From Fluctibacter halophilus (GTDB taxonomy: Bacteria; Pseudomonadota; Gammaproteobacteria; Enterobacterales; Alteromonadaceae), in the NCBI RefSeq assembly GCF_020687825.1, contig NZ_JAJEWP010000003.1:270433-334432 (forward strand): DNA of 64,000 bases, written 5' to 3'. Positions 35,457 to 44,929 of the stretch are shown piece by piece. Every line of letters begins with the position of its first letter. Position 1 is the first letter of the stretch. The notes under the pieces are model-generated. The model did no database searches and was not told the origin of the DNA. It saw only the letters and a program-made list of their open reading frames with translations. A program made the position numbers and the translations under genes.

Positions 35457-36998
35457 TTATGAGGCAGCGTCGTCGTCGTCCTGATCCGGGAAGGTGTCCC
35501 GAATGGCGAAAAACTGTTCAAGGTTGTCAATCAGCAGGTCAACCAACCTTGGCTCAAAATGCCGTCCTCGTTCTTCTTTGATCAGCGCAACGATTTTGTC
35601 CCTAGGCCAGGCTTGTTTGTAACAGCGCTTGCTGCCCAGTGCGTCAAACACATCAGCCAGCGCGGTAATGCGGCCTGCAATATGAATGTTGTCGGCAACC
35701 AAACCCGATGGATAGCCGTTGCCATCCCAGCGTTCATGATGCTGGTGGGCGATGGTTGCGCCGAGACCGAGGATCGGGTTGTCGGTATTTTTCAGCATCT
35801 CATAGCCGATTTCGGCATGGGTTTGCATGATTTCCCATTCCACGTCATCGTGCTTGCCCGGTTTGTTGAGGATCTGATCGGGGATACCCACCTTACCCAC
35901 ATCGTGCAGTGGGGAAGCCAGCTTGATCATTTCGGCATCGTATTCACTCAAGCCGTATAATTTGGCCAACAGATAGCTGGTGTGGGCAACCCGCTTAACA
36001 TGACTACCGGTTTCCTTGGAACGCATTTCAACTGCTTCACCAATCACATAGGACAGTTCTTTCTGGGATTCCCGGATCATATCCCGCAATTTGAGGTTTT
36101 CATGGGCAACGGCAATATTGTGGGCAAAAAACTCCAGCAGGTTGTGTTGCATCGGTTCCAGTGGTTCATCCTGTGACACATACAACAGGTTTTCTGTCCC
36201 CCGTTTGGTAGTGAAGTAGCCGATGAAGTAGTCGGTTTCATAAACCGATTGTTTATTGCGTAATGCCTGTTTGATCTTCCGATCGACCTCTTCAGGCACC
36301 CCTCCTCGCTTGCCACCGTGATTCATGGCCAGCACATTAACCTCGGAGGGGTCGGCATCGGTTTCTTTGGCTGCTGCGCAGCAGACAATGGAGGAGGACT
36401 CGATCCCCAACACCATGGTGACTTGCTTTAAGATAGCGGAGGCAAACTGGGGCAAGGTGTCGCATTCGATAAATTCAGAGCTGGCGGCAATGATCTTCTC
36501 AAGACCCAGCCGGTGGCGTTCGATGGTCAGAATATCGCGGTAACCGCGCAGTGACGAATAAAACAGGGTTTTGAGGCGCAGTGCGGTCAGTTCGGTTTTG
36601 TTTTTGTAATCATTGATATCGTAGTTCTTGATCACGCTTTCTTCCGGCGCCTCACCGGGTTGCCCGGTACGCAGGATCAAACGGATGCGATGGTTCTGTA
36701 GTGTTTCTCTGACCCATTTCACCAGGTCCAGGCCAGCATGATTGGTTTCCATGACCACATCGACGATGGCGACGGCGAATTCACCGGCATCGTCAGCCAG
36801 CAATTTGTCCTTTGCTTCTTGCGCAGAGTAGGCGCTAACCAATTCGAGACTGCCTTGCTCAAACTCAAAATCACTGAGGACCAGTCTTGTGATGTTGTGT
36901 ACTTCAGGTTCATCGTCAACGATCAGTACCTTCCATTGTCTGGAGGGTTCCACATAATCGTCGTCGTCATCGTCAACAAATAAGATGGTGTCACTCAT
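35457..36998 (-). CDS. Response regulator with DUF3369 and HD-GYP domain
   Basis: 513-residue regulator: a receiver-like N-terminal domain (about 20-155: VLIVDDEPEVHNITRLVL, IVDVVMETNHAGLDLVKWVRE, phosphoacceptor Asp in VDVVME), a DUF3369/GAF-like middle domain (about 170-310), and a C-terminal HD-GYP phosphodiesterase domain with HDVGKVGIPDQIL, HAEIGYEML and HHERWDGNGYPSGL. It should hydrolyse cyclic di-GMP. An acidic stretch of Asp residues is present at both ends. Start chosen at ATG 36996-36998. Same direction as the sigma operon but separated by 123 bases. Upstream lies the structured repeat array. Confidence 0.9.
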   Translation of the reverse strand: MSDTILFVDDDDDDYVEPSRQWKVLIVDDEPEVHNITRLVLSDFEFEQGSLELVSAYSAQEAKDKLLADDAGEFAVAIVDVVMETNHAGLDLVKWVRETLQNHRIRLILRTGQPGEAPEESVIKNYDINDYKNKTELTALRLKTLFYSSLRGYRDILTIERHRLGLEKIIAASSEFIECDTLPQFASAILKQVTMVLGIESSSIVCCAAAKETDADPSEVNVLAMNHGGKRGGVPEEVDRKIKQALRNKQSVYETDYFIGYFTTKRGTENLLYVSQDEPLEPMQHNLLEFFAHNIAVAHENLKLRDMIRESQKELSYVIGEAVEMRSKETGSHVKRVAHTSYLLAKLYGLSEYDAEMIKLASPLHDVGKVGIPDQILNKPGKHDDVEWEIMQTHAEIGYEMLKNTDNPILGLGATIAHQHHERWDGNGYPSGLVADNIHIAGRITALADVFDALGSKRCYKQAWPRDKIVALIKEERGRHFEPRLVDLLIDNLEQFFAIRDTFPDQDDDDAAS

Positions 36999-37087
36999 CG
37001 CTATGTTTTGGCTCCTGAAATTTGCGCTAACCGTCACAAGCTAACTATAGACGGTACACCAAAAACACACGAAAAAATTACGGGTGT

Positions 37088-37165
37088 GGGTGAGGCTCCG
37101 GTCGCCATCGGCGATTTCGAGTGATAGGTAATCACTCGAAAAGGAACGTAACGACGAGACAGGGT
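37088..37165. repeat. Structured repeat, copy 1 (diverged)
   Basis: Starts GGGTGAGGCTCCGGTC, then hairpin TCGCC-ATC-GGCGA and a perfect 11-bp hairpin with loop AGGTA (TTTCGAGTGAT/ATCACTCGAAA), then GGAACG. It aligns without gaps to copies 2 and 3 through the AGGTA loop. The stems differ in sequence but keep pairing. Confidence 0.7.
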
Positions 37166-37279
37166 GAACCACGCCCGCAATGGGCGAAGACGTGCAGCCC
37201 ATTGAGTGGTGAACGGGAGGGCAGTGGATGCCCGACCTGGGCTTTTGCTGGCGGCAGGATGCCAGAAGCATAAAGTCTC

Positions 37280-37430
37280 GGCTGGGTGAGGCTCTGGTCT
37301 TCGCAGAAGACGCCGAGCAATAGGTAATTGCGCGGAGAAGAACGAACCGGATGACAGAAGTCATCCGTGGGTGCGATACCATGGACGGGGTATCCCCCGT
37401 TTCAAGACATCGTCACATACTCTTCCGCAC
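37280..37430. repeat. Structured repeat, copy 2
   Basis: 151-base direct repeat of 37441-37592 with only one substitution and a one-base deletion. Hairpins: GTCTTC-GCA-GAAGAC, GCAAT-AGGTA-ATTGC, GGATGAC-AGAA-GTCATCC, ACGGGG-type palindrome. Its last 29 bases duplicate the gor stop codon and final codons. It is followed by a hairpin CCGCAC-AGGAA-GTGCGG (37425-37441). Confidence 0.85.
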
Positions 37431-37440
37431 AGGAAGTGCG

Positions 37441-37592
37441 GGCTGGGTGAGGCTCTGGTCTTCGCAGAAGACGCCGAGCAATAGGTAATTGCGCGGCGAA
37501 GAACGAACCGGATGACAGGAAGTCATCCGTGGGTGCGATACCATGGACGGGGTATCCCCCGTTTCAAGACATCGTCACATACTCTTCCGCAC
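37441..37592. repeat. Structured repeat, copy 3, includes gor 3' end
   Basis: 152-base copy of 37280-37430, tandem with period about 161. Bases 37564-37592 are the real end of gor. Long hairpin CGCCGAGCAAT-AGGTA-ATTGCGCGGCG and GGATGAC-AGGAA-GTCATCC. Confidence 0.85.
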
Positions 37593-38913
37593 TGGTAGGG
37601 TGTATCGCCACGCAGGCATCAAAATCCGCTTTGGTGGCGCCCATTTTCATTGCCACCGCAAAGCCTTGCAGAATTTCGTCCATGCCATGCCCGATACCGT
37701 GCAGACCCACTACCCGCTCATTGGCGCCAACGCACACCAGCTTCATGCGGGTAACCTGACGGTGCCGGGTCACCGCGGTATACATCGCGCCAAAACTGGA
37801 ACGATAGACTTTGACTTCCTCGTGACCGTACTGCTCCTGAGCCTCCGGTTCACTGAGGCCTATGGTGCCAATCGGGGGGTGACTGAACACCACTGTGGGT
37901 ATCAGTTCATAATCCATTTTTGCATCGGTTTGTCCGTTGAATAATCGCTCCGACAATAGCCGGCCGGCTTTCACTGCAACGGGGGTCAAATCGACTTTAC
38001 CCAGAATGTCGCCCAGAGCGTAAATCCCGTCTACCGAGGTATTGGAATACTCGTCGACGATGACATGGCCGCGGTTATCCCGTTCCACGCCAACGGCTTC
38101 CAGGTTGAGGTTGTCGGTGGCAGGTGCGCGACCAATCGCCCAGATCAGGCAATCGGTTTCGATACTGGTGCCATGACTGAAGTGCACGGTCAGGCTGCCG
38201 TCACTGTTGCGTTCAATCCGCTGTGGATCGCTATGGGTGTGCAAGGTAGGGCCTTCGTCGGCCATCACTTCCATCAGGGTGTCATACAGCATGGGGTCGA
38301 AGTTACGCAGTGGTGCGTGTTTGCGCACCACCAGGTGGGTTTCGCTGCCCAGCGCATGCAGCACGCCCGCCAGTTCAACACCAATGTAACCGGCCCCAAT
38401 AACCACCGCCCGTTTTGGCTGTTCGGTGAGGGCAAAAAAACCATCTGAGTCAATGCCCAGTTCAGCGCCCGGAATATCAGGCCGCACAGGTTTACCGCCA
38501 GTGGCAATGGTAATGTGGGGGGCACTGTAGTGCTGGCCATTGACCTCGACGGTGTTGGCGTCAACGAACCGGGCGAACCCGTTGATCACGGTGATGTCAT
38601 TATTGCTCAGTACCCGATCATAGGATTGATGAATACGTTCAATGTAGGCTTCGCGGCTTTTGACCAGGGTCGCCCAATCGAAGCCATTAACCGCCACATC
38701 GAAGCCATAATCCGGTGCGTAGCGGTGGATGGCCTCTGCCACCTGGGCGCCAAACCACATGGCTTTTTTGGGTACACAGCCCACATTGACGCAGGTACCG
38801 CCAACGGCTTTTGCCTCAATCAACGCCACCTTCTTGCCGTATTTTGCGGCTCGGTTGGCGGAGGCGATGCCGCCACTGCCTGCACCAATGCAAATGTAAT
38901 CAAATTCTGCCAT
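37564..38913 (-). CDS. gor: Glutathione-disulfide reductase
   Basis: 449-residue FAD/NADPH disulfide reductase. FAD motif [21 protein letters not shown], redox site [13 protein letters not shown] with the CVNVGC disulfide, second Rossmann [24 protein letters not shown], and interface motif with HPPIGTIG and catalytic His in GIGHGMDE. Length equals E. coli Gor (450). It keeps glutathione reduced. The C-terminal tail coding sequence is part of the repeat copy 3. Divergent from prlC. Confidence 0.96.
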   Translation of the reverse strand: MAEFDYICIGAGSGGIASANRAAKYGKKVALIEAKAVGGTCVNVGCVPKKAMWFGAQVAEAIHRYAPDYGFDVAVNGFDWATLVKSREAYIERIHQSYDRVLSNNDITVINGFARFVDANTVEVNGQHYSAPHITIATGGKPVRPDIPGAELGIDSDGFFALTEQPKRAVVIGAGYIGVELAGVLHALGSETHLVVRKHAPLRNFDPMLYDTLMEVMADEGPTLHTHSDPQRIERNSDGSLTVHFSHGTSIETDCLIWAIGRAPATDNLNLEAVGVERDNRGHVIVDEYSNTSVDGIYALGDILGKVDLTPVAVKAGRLLSERLFNGQTDAKMDYELIPTVVFSHPPIGTIGLSEPEAQEQYGHEEVKVYRSSFGAMYTAVTRHRQVTRMKLVCVGANERVVGLHGIGHGMDEILQGFAVAMKMGATKADFDACVAIHPTSAEEYVTMS

Positions 38914-39055
38914 GTTGGGATCCTTACTGTCCTGTTCTACGTTTCAAGATATAGGGTTGACCGGCAATAATGCAACCGCGTTTCGCACCCCCTTGTTTTT
39001 CTGGCCAGCGCCTATATTTTAACAACACAGTCTATCCATCAAAAAAGGGACGTAC

Positions 39056-41101
39056 ATGACCCACACCGCGACACTCGATACCGCCAGTTTGCCTGTTTTT
39101 TCCGCCATTTCCCCTGCGAACATTAAATCCGATATCGAGCACGCCATCAGTACGTGTAAGAACACCATCGAAAGTTTGTTGGAGCAGCCCCACTACACGT
39201 GGGGCAATCTGATCGCGCCACTGGAAGAAAGCGATGATGCGCTGAGTCGGTTGTGGTCCCCGGTGTCTCACATGAATTCGGTGGTCAGCACCGATGCGCT
39301 GCGTGAAGCCCATGATGCCTGCCTGCCATTGCTGTCGGAGTATGGTACCTGGGTTGGACAACACAAAGGTCTGTACAACGCCTACAAAGCCATTCAGCAA
39401 GGCGACGAATTCGCCACCCTGAGTGAAGCGCAGCAGAAAGTGATCAACGATGCGGTAAAAGATTTTGAGCTGTCTGGTGTGGCGCTGCCCGAAGACAAAA
39501 AGCAACGTTACGCTGAGATTAAAAGCCGTCTGTCGGATCTCTCCTCGACCTTCAGCAATCATGTGATGGACGCTACCTTGGCCTGGACCAAACACATTAC
39601 CGATCCTGAGCTGCTCGCCGGATTGCCCGAGTCAGCCAAAGCGGCGGCGGCAGAAGTGGCAAAATCAAAAGATCTCGAAGGTTGGGTGTTCACCCTGGAC
39701 ATTCCCAGTTACCTGCCGGTCATGATGTACGCCGACAACCGCGCGCTGCGTGAGGAAATGTACCGGGCGTATACCACCCGAGCCTCCGATCAGGGCCCTA
39801 ATGCTGGCGAGTACGACAACGGGCCAATCATTGACGAAACCCTGGCGTTGCGCCATGAACTGGCGCAACTGCTGTCGTTCCAGAATTACGCCCAACGTTC
39901 GTTGGCAACCAAGATGGCCGACAGCCCCGATCAGGTGAATGGATTTCTGCACGATCTGGCCCGACGTTCACGGCCCCAGGCCCAGAAAGACATGCAGGAT
40001 GTGCGTGACTTTGCTCTTGCTACTTATGGTGTTGGTGATCTGCACGCGTGGGATCTGGCTTACTACAGCGAAAAACTGAAAAATCAGAAGTACGCGATTT
40101 CCGACGAAGAACTACGTCCTTATTTCCCCGAACATAAAGTCGTGGCGGGGTTGTTTGAAGTGGTGTCGCGGCTGTATGGACTGCGCATTAATGAGCGTAC
40201 CGATGTCGACGTGTGGCACAAGGACGTACGTTTCTATGAAATCCACGATCAGGATGGCCAGTTACGCGGTGGATTCTACTTTGATTTGTATGCCCGTGCC
40301 CGCAAACGGGGAGGTGCCTGGATGGACGAGTGCCAGGTGCGCCGTCTGTGCCTGGACGGCAGTCTGCAGTACCCGGTCGCCTACCTGACGTGTAATTTTA
40401 ACGGCCCGGTTGGCGATACGCCGGCGTTGTTTACCCACGATGAAGTGATCACCTTATTCCATGAATTCGGCCATGGCATTCACCACATGCTGACCAAAGT
40501 CGATGTGGCCGGAGTGTCTGGCATCAATGGTGTGCCGTGGGATGCGGTGGAGCTGCCCAGCCAGTTTCTGGAGAACTGGTGCTGGCAGCCCGAGGCGCTG
40601 GCGTTCATTTCCGGCCATTATGAAAGCGGTGAACCGTTGCCGGACGCCTTACTGAACAAGCTGCTTGCCGCGCGCAACTTCCAGTCCGCGATGCAGATGG
40701 TACGACAGCTGGAGTTCAGTTTGTTCGATTTCCGCCTGCACGAAGACTATGATGCCGTTCAGCGCCTGGGTGTGCAGGGCGTGCTGGATGCGGTGCGTGA
40801 AGAGGTTGCGGTGGTGACGCCGCCGTCATTCAATCGCTTCCAGACCAGCTTCGGGCACATTTTCGCTGGTGGCTATGCGGCAGGGTATTACAGCTACAAA
40901 TGGGCCGAAGTGTTGTCCTCGGATGCCTTCGGACGGTTTGAAGAAGAGGGGATTTTCAATCCCCAGACCGGGCGTGATTTTCTGCATCATATCCTTGAAA
41001 TGGGCGGCAGCCGGGAACCGATGGTGTTGTTTACCGCTTTTCGAGGCCGCGAGCCGCAGGTGGATGCGTTATTGCGCCACAGTGGCATTGACGAGAGCTG
41101 A
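39056..41101 (+). CDS. prlC: Oligopeptidase A
   Basis: 681-residue M3 zinc metallopeptidase, same length as E. coli OpdA (680). Zinc-binding HEFGHGIHHMLT, VSGINGVPWDAVELPSQFLENW and C-terminal FGHIFAGGYAAGYYSYKWAEVLS (the H/Y substrate-binding loop) are all intact. It degrades oligopeptides and signal peptide fragments in the cytoplasm. Shine-Dalgarno AAGGGA before ATG 39056. In E. coli prlC is a heat-shock gene; only a weak sigma-32-like match is present upstream here, so I do not call one. Confidence 0.97.
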   Translation: MTHTATLDTASLPVFSAISPANIKSDIEHAISTCKNTIESLLEQPHYTWGNLIAPLEESDDALSRLWSPVSHMNSVVSTDALREAHDACLPLLSEYGTWVGQHKGLYNAYKAIQQGDEFATLSEAQQKVINDAVKDFELSGVALPEDKKQRYAEIKSRLSDLSSTFSNHVMDATLAWTKHITDPELLAGLPESAKAAAAEVAKSKDLEGWVFTLDIPSYLPVMMYADNRALREEMYRAYTTRASDQGPNAGEYDNGPIIDETLALRHELAQLLSFQNYAQRSLATKMADSPDQVNGFLHDLARRSRPQAQKDMQDVRDFALATYGVGDLHAWDLAYYSEKLKNQKYAISDEELRPYFPEHKVVAGLFEVVSRLYGLRINERTDVDVWHKDVRFYEIHDQDGQLRGGFYFDLYARARKRGGAWMDECQVRRLCLDGSLQYPVAYLTCNFNGPVGDTPALFTHDEVITLFHEFGHGIHHMLTKVDVAGVSGINGVPWDAVELPSQFLENWCWQPEALAFISGHYESGEPLPDALLNKLLAARNFQSAMQMVRQLEFSLFDFRLHEDYDAVQRLGVQGVLDAVREEVAVVTPPSFNRFQTSFGHIFAGGYAAGYYSYKWAEVLSSDAFGRFEEEGIFNPQTGRDFLHHILEMGGSREPMVLFTAFRGREPQVDALLRHSGIDES

Positions 41102-41118
41102 TCCACAGGAGTGACGTG

Positions 41119-41847
41119 ATGGACCATCTGGAATCCTACCAGGCGCTGTATCAGCGTGCCTGTGAGCGCAAAGGCGGGCCTGCCAGGCTGGAGGCGATGC
41201 TGGGTGAACCGCTCAGCCCTGAGGCGCTGGCACAACTTGGTGATGATCGTATTCTTGCTGAGTTTACCCGCAAGGTTTTTCAAAGTGGCTTTGTGTGGCG
41301 GGTTGTCGATGACAAATGGTCCGGTTTTGAAGCGGTGTTTTTCGATTTTGACATCGAGAAAGTGTTGCTGATGAGTGATGAAATGCTGGAAAAGAAAGCC
41401 CAGGATCCCCGCATCATTCGGAACTTCAACAAGGTCAAAACGGTCCGTGACAATGCGCTGATGATGGCCGATGTTGCCCGCCAGCATGGCAGTTTTGCGC
41501 GTTTTCTGGCTGACTGGCCAGCCAGCGATATCATCGGCTTATGGGCGTATCTGAAAAAACACGGCAGTCGATTGGGTGGCAATACCGGTGCTTATGCGTT
41601 GCGGATGTTGGGCAAAGATACCTTCATCATCAGCCAGGATGTGGAGGCCTACTTCCGTGCCCGCAACGTGGTCAGCGGTGGTATCAACAGCAAGCGAAAT
41701 CACCAGGCCATTCAACAGGCATTCAACCAACTGCAACAACAATCCGGTCGCTCAATGCAGGCGCTGAGCCGGATTATCGCCTTCAGTCAGGGTGACAATT
41801 TTATGCAGCCAGAGGCTGTTGAGTCACCGGCATCTCAGGTAAACTAG
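41119..41847 (+). CDS. DNA-3-methyladenine glycosylase I-like protein
   Basis: 242-residue protein distantly related to Tag/COG2818. The matching parts are FVWRVVDDKWSGFEAVFFDFD, the DPRIIRNFNKVKTVRDNALMM block and the C-terminal RMLGKDTFIISQDVEAYF region. The zinc-snap cysteines and histidines and the Glu that recognises 3-methyladenine in E. coli Tag are not visible, so this may be a divergent glycosylase with another specificity. ATG 41119 has AGGAG seven bases upstream (the in-frame GTG 41116 is less likely). Between prlC and ubiE, probably co-transcribed with prlC. Confidence 0.75.
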   Translation: MDHLESYQALYQRACERKGGPARLEAMLGEPLSPEALAQLGDDRILAEFTRKVFQSGFVWRVVDDKWSGFEAVFFDFDIEKVLLMSDEMLEKKAQDPRIIRNFNKVKTVRDNALMMADVARQHGSFARFLADWPASDIIGLWAYLKKHGSRLGGNTGAYALRMLGKDTFIISQDVEAYFRARNVVSGGINSKRNHQAIQQAFNQLQQQSGRSMQALSRIIAFSQGDNFMQPEAVESPASQVN

Positions 41848-41896
41848 CCGCCAAACGCGGTGGTGTAGCCCCCGCAGGTGAATACAAGGAACGGCG

Positions 41897-42661
41897 ATGA
41901 CAGATAAAACAGCAGTCGATAACGAACAAACCCACTTTGGCTTCAAGCAGGTCGACAAAGATCGCAAAGCGGCCATGGTTGCGGATGTTTTTCATTCTGT
42001 GGCTGCCAAGTACGATGTCATGAATGACCTGATGTCGATGGGGATCCACCGTTTGTGGAAGCGTTTTACCATCGATTGCAGTGGCGTACGTCCGGGGCAA
42101 ACGGTATTGGATCTGGCCGGTGGTACCGGTGATTTAACCGCCAAGTTTTCTCGCTTGGTGGGGGAAAAGGGCACCGTGGTACTGGCGGATATTAACGATG
42201 CCATGCTGAAAGTCGGGCGGGAAAAACTGCGTAATCTCGGTGTTGTCGGCAATGTCCAGTATGTCCAGGCCAATGCCGAAGAGCTGCCGTTTCCTGACAA
42301 CCACTTTGATTTGATCACCATTGCTTTCGGGTTGCGCAACGTCACCGACAAAGACAAAGCACTGGCGTCGATGTACCGTATTCTGAAACCCGGCGGCCGC
42401 TTGTTGGTACTGGAGTTTTCCAAGCCCGAGCATGACTGGCTGAACAAAGTGTACGACATGTATTCATTCCACATTTTGCCCAAAATGGGCCAACTGGTGG
42501 CGAATGACGCTGAAAGCTACCAGTACCTGGCCGAATCCATCCGCATGCACCCGGATCAGGAAACCCTCAAGGGCATGATGGAAGCGGTAGGTTTTGAGCA
42601 AACCAGTTATCACAACCTTACCGGCGGCATTGTCGCGCTACACCGGGGGTTCAAGTTTTAA
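41897..42661 (+). CDS. ubiE: Ubiquinone/menaquinone C-methyltransferase
   Basis: 254-residue SAM-dependent methyltransferase of quinone biosynthesis. Signature [20 protein letters not shown], motif [17 protein letters not shown], the second UbiE signature [21 protein letters not shown] ([20 protein letters not shown]) and C-terminal [12 protein letters not shown]. First gene of ubiE-ubiJ-ubiB; its TAA overlaps the ubiJ ATG by one base. Confidence 0.98.
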   Translation: MTDKTAVDNEQTHFGFKQVDKDRKAAMVADVFHSVAAKYDVMNDLMSMGIHRLWKRFTIDCSGVRPGQTVLDLAGGTGDLTAKFSRLVGEKGTVVLADINDAMLKVGREKLRNLGVVGNVQYVQANAEELPFPDNHFDLITIAFGLRNVTDKDKALASMYRILKPGGRLLVLEFSKPEHDWLNKVYDMYSFHILPKMGQLVANDAESYQYLAESIRMHPDQETLKGMMEAVGFEQTSYHNLTGGIVALHRGFKF

Positions 42662-43281
42662 TGCCCACGGCGCAGCTGTTCGGTGCGGGTCTGGAGCAGG
42701 CAGTTAACCGGCTGTTGGCACTGGATCCGGATACGCCCCAGGCGCTACGTCCCTTGCAGGGTAAACGCCTGTCTCTCGACGTGCGTGAATTGCCCTGGCG
42801 TATTACCCTGGCGTTCAGCGATCGGGTCGATGTGCAGATGGGCAACGACGACAGCGATGCCGATGCCAGTGTCACACTGTCATTAGCGATAGCCCCGACG
42901 CTGCGGGACAATCGCCAGCTGACTCAACTGATCAAAGCCGGCGAACTCAGCGTAGAAGGAGACCTGCAGGTGGTTCAGCAGGTCAGTCAATTGGCCCGCG
43001 AGCTGGATATCGACTGGGAAGAGGTCGTGGCCCGTCATACCGGTGATGTGGTTGCGCACACGGTGTTTCGTCAGGCCCGTCAGGTAGGGCAGCGAATACA
43101 GGAAGGCGTGCAGCGTTGGCAACGCACAATCAGTAACGCAGCGTTGGAAGAAAAACCGGTTGCGGCCCATCCTCTGGCAGTGGCGCACTTTTCTGATCAA
43201 GTGGACTGCTTGCGCAGTGACAGTGAACGATTAGCGGCAAGGCTGGCGCAATTGGAAAACCAGTTAAACGACAAGGCATAA
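42661..43281 (+). CDS. ubiJ: Ubiquinone biosynthesis accessory factor UbiJ
   Basis: 206-residue SCP2-domain lipid-binding protein that scaffolds the Ubi complex together with UbiK. N-terminal SCP2 fold (about 15-115, including GKRLSLDVRELPWRITLAFSD and DASVTLSLAI, LIKAGELSVEGDLQVVQQVSQLARELDIDWEE), then helical C-terminus ending in a coiled coil (ERLAARLAQLENQLN). Overlaps ubiE by one base and abuts ubiB. Confidence 0.95.
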   Translation: MPTAQLFGAGLEQAVNRLLALDPDTPQALRPLQGKRLSLDVRELPWRITLAFSDRVDVQMGNDDSDADASVTLSLAIAPTLRDNRQLTQLIKAGELSVEGDLQVVQQVSQLARELDIDWEEVVARHTGDVVAHTVFRQARQVGQRIQEGVQRWQRTISNAALEEKPVAAHPLAVAHFSDQVDCLRSDSERLAARLAQLENQLNDKA

Positions 43282-44919
43282 GTGGTGCGATTACTTCGGC
43301 TGTATAAAATCAATAAGGTGTTGTTACAGCATGGTCTGGATGAACTGATCCCCGACCGCTGGCTGCCGTGGTACGCCCGATTAGGTCGCAGTGCCCAATT
43401 TTGGCTGCGCAACAAGCATCCGGACAAAAGCCAGGGCGAACGCCTGCGACTTGCGCTGCAACACCTTGGTCCGGTGTTTATTAAATTTGGTCAGATGTTG
43501 TCTACCCGGCGGGATCTATTGCCACCGGGGATTGCCAACGAGCTGGCCAAACTGCAAGACAAGGTCCCGCCGTTTGACTCCGAACTGGCACAGCAGACTA
43601 TTCGCCGTTCTCTGGGTGTGCAAACTCTGGATGAAGTGTTCAGTGCATTCGAATCTGCGCCGCTGGCTTCAGCCTCCATTGCGCAGGTCCATGCGGCAAC
43701 GCTCAAAGCAGACGGCCGTAATGTGGTGGTCAAAGTGATCCGCCCTGACATTGCCGATACCATTCATGCCGATGTGGAACTGATGCAGACGCTGGCGTTG
43801 GCCGTACAACGGTGGCTACCGGACGGCAAGCGATTGCGCCCGGTGGAAGTGGTGGAAGAATACCGCAAAACCATTGTCGATGAGCTGGATCTGTTACGTG
43901 AAGCGGCCAACGGCATCCAATTGCGACGAAATTTTGAAGATTCCGACGCCTTGTATGTGCCCGAAATCTACAGTGATTATTGCACCCGCCAAGTGCTGGT
44001 GATGGAGCGCATTTATGGCATCCCGGTGTCGGATGTTGACGCGCTGCTGGCACAGAATACCAACATGAAAAAGCTCGCCGAACGGGGTGTTGAAGTGTTT
44101 TTTACCCAGGTGTTCCGCGACAGCTTTTTCCATGCTGACATGCACCCGGGCAACATTTTCGTGTCGCGGGAAAACCCTCAATCTCCCCAGTATATTGGTA
44201 TTGATTTTGGAATTGTCGGTACCTTAAATCGCGACGACAAGCGCTACCTGGCGGAAAACTTTATCGCCTTTTTCAACCGTGATTACCGCAAAGTCGCCGA
44301 GTTACATGTGGATTCTGGCTGGGTGCCGTCCAATACCAACATCGATGAGTTCGAGGTGGCGATCCGGACGGTGTGTGAGCCGATCTTCCAGAAGCCGCTG
44401 GCGGAAATTTCCTTCGGGCATGTACTGTTGCAGTTGTTCAATACTGCGCGGCGTTTCAACATGGTGGTCCAGCCTCAACTGGTGTTGCTGCAGAAAACCC
44501 TGTTGTACATCGAAGGATTGGGTCGTCAGTTGTATCCACAGCTGGACTTGTGGCAGACCGCCAAACCGTTTCTGGAGAATTGGATGAAAGACCAGGTGGG
44601 TATCAAAGCGATGGCCAAGAAAATCCACGCCAACCTGCCCTATTGGTCGGAGAAATTGCCGGACATGCCGGATTTGATCTACGACAGCCTTAAACAGATC
44701 AAGCAATTGCCCGAATTGCAACGCCAGCATTTTGCTCAACAGCAAGCCCAGCATCGTCAGGCACAGCAACAGATGCTGGCAGGGATCATCGGCGCGACCT
44801 TTGTGATCGTGGCCGCGCTCCTGCCTCTGCACCTGTCTTCCTGGTGGTATCCGGCCCTGGCTTGCGGCACAGGCATCGGTTGCTGGTGGTGGGCGCTGAC
44901 CCGCAAAGCTGTCGTATGA
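43282..44919 (+). CDS. ubiB: Ubiquinone biosynthesis regulatory protein kinase-like UbiB
   Basis: 545-residue atypical kinase/ATPase of the ADCK/ABC1 family. The family's KxGQ motif is in [30 protein letters not shown] is the A-rich loop replacing the glycine-rich loop; then VVKVIRPD (Lys), [10 protein letters not shown], and [12 protein letters not shown] with [11 protein letters not shown] (metal-binding Asp). Two C-terminal hydrophobic segments anchor it ([19 protein letters not shown] and [19 protein letters not shown]). Starts at GTG 43282. Confidence 0.97.
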   Translation: MVRLLRLYKINKVLLQHGLDELIPDRWLPWYARLGRSAQFWLRNKHPDKSQGERLRLALQHLGPVFIKFGQMLSTRRDLLPPGIANELAKLQDKVPPFDSELAQQTIRRSLGVQTLDEVFSAFESAPLASASIAQVHAATLKADGRNVVVKVIRPDIADTIHADVELMQTLALAVQRWLPDGKRLRPVEVVEEYRKTIVDELDLLREAANGIQLRRNFEDSDALYVPEIYSDYCTRQVLVMERIYGIPVSDVDALLAQNTNMKKLAERGVEVFFTQVFRDSFFHADMHPGNIFVSRENPQSPQYIGIDFGIVGTLNRDDKRYLAENFIAFFNRDYRKVAELHVDSGWVPSNTNIDEFEVAIRTVCEPIFQKPLAEISFGHVLLQLFNTARRFNMVVQPQLVLLQKTLLYIEGLGRQLYPQLDLWQTAKPFLENWMKDQVGIKAMAKKIHANLPYWSEKLPDMPDLIYDSLKQIKQLPELQRQHFAQQQAQHRQAQQQMLAGIIGATFVIVAALLPLHLSSWWYPALACGTGIGCWWWALTRKAVV

Positions 44920-44929
44920 CAGGCGGCCA

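Larger units (their letters stand above)
36999..37563. other. Gene-free region holding a structured repeat array
   Basis: About 565 bases with no credible gene. It contains three copies of a hairpin-rich element (listed separately) and several more inverted repeats between copies 1 and 2: CGCCC/GGGCG near 37172, GGGCA/TGCCC near 37220 and CTGGC/GCCAG near 37248. It also must contain the HD-GYP promoter on the minus strand and the 3' end of the gor transcript. Confidence 0.7.

Noticed and set aside
37041..37600. CRISPR-like tandem repeats
   Set aside because: Only three copies, units of 75-152 bases, no short regular repeats with unique spacers, no cas genes.
37529..38448. Plus-strand frames opposite gor
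   Set aside because: Shadows of the gor reading frame; no start signals or homology.
38914..39055. Sigma-32 promoter before prlC
   Set aside because: CTTGTTT and a weak -10 are present but the match is poor and spacing is off.
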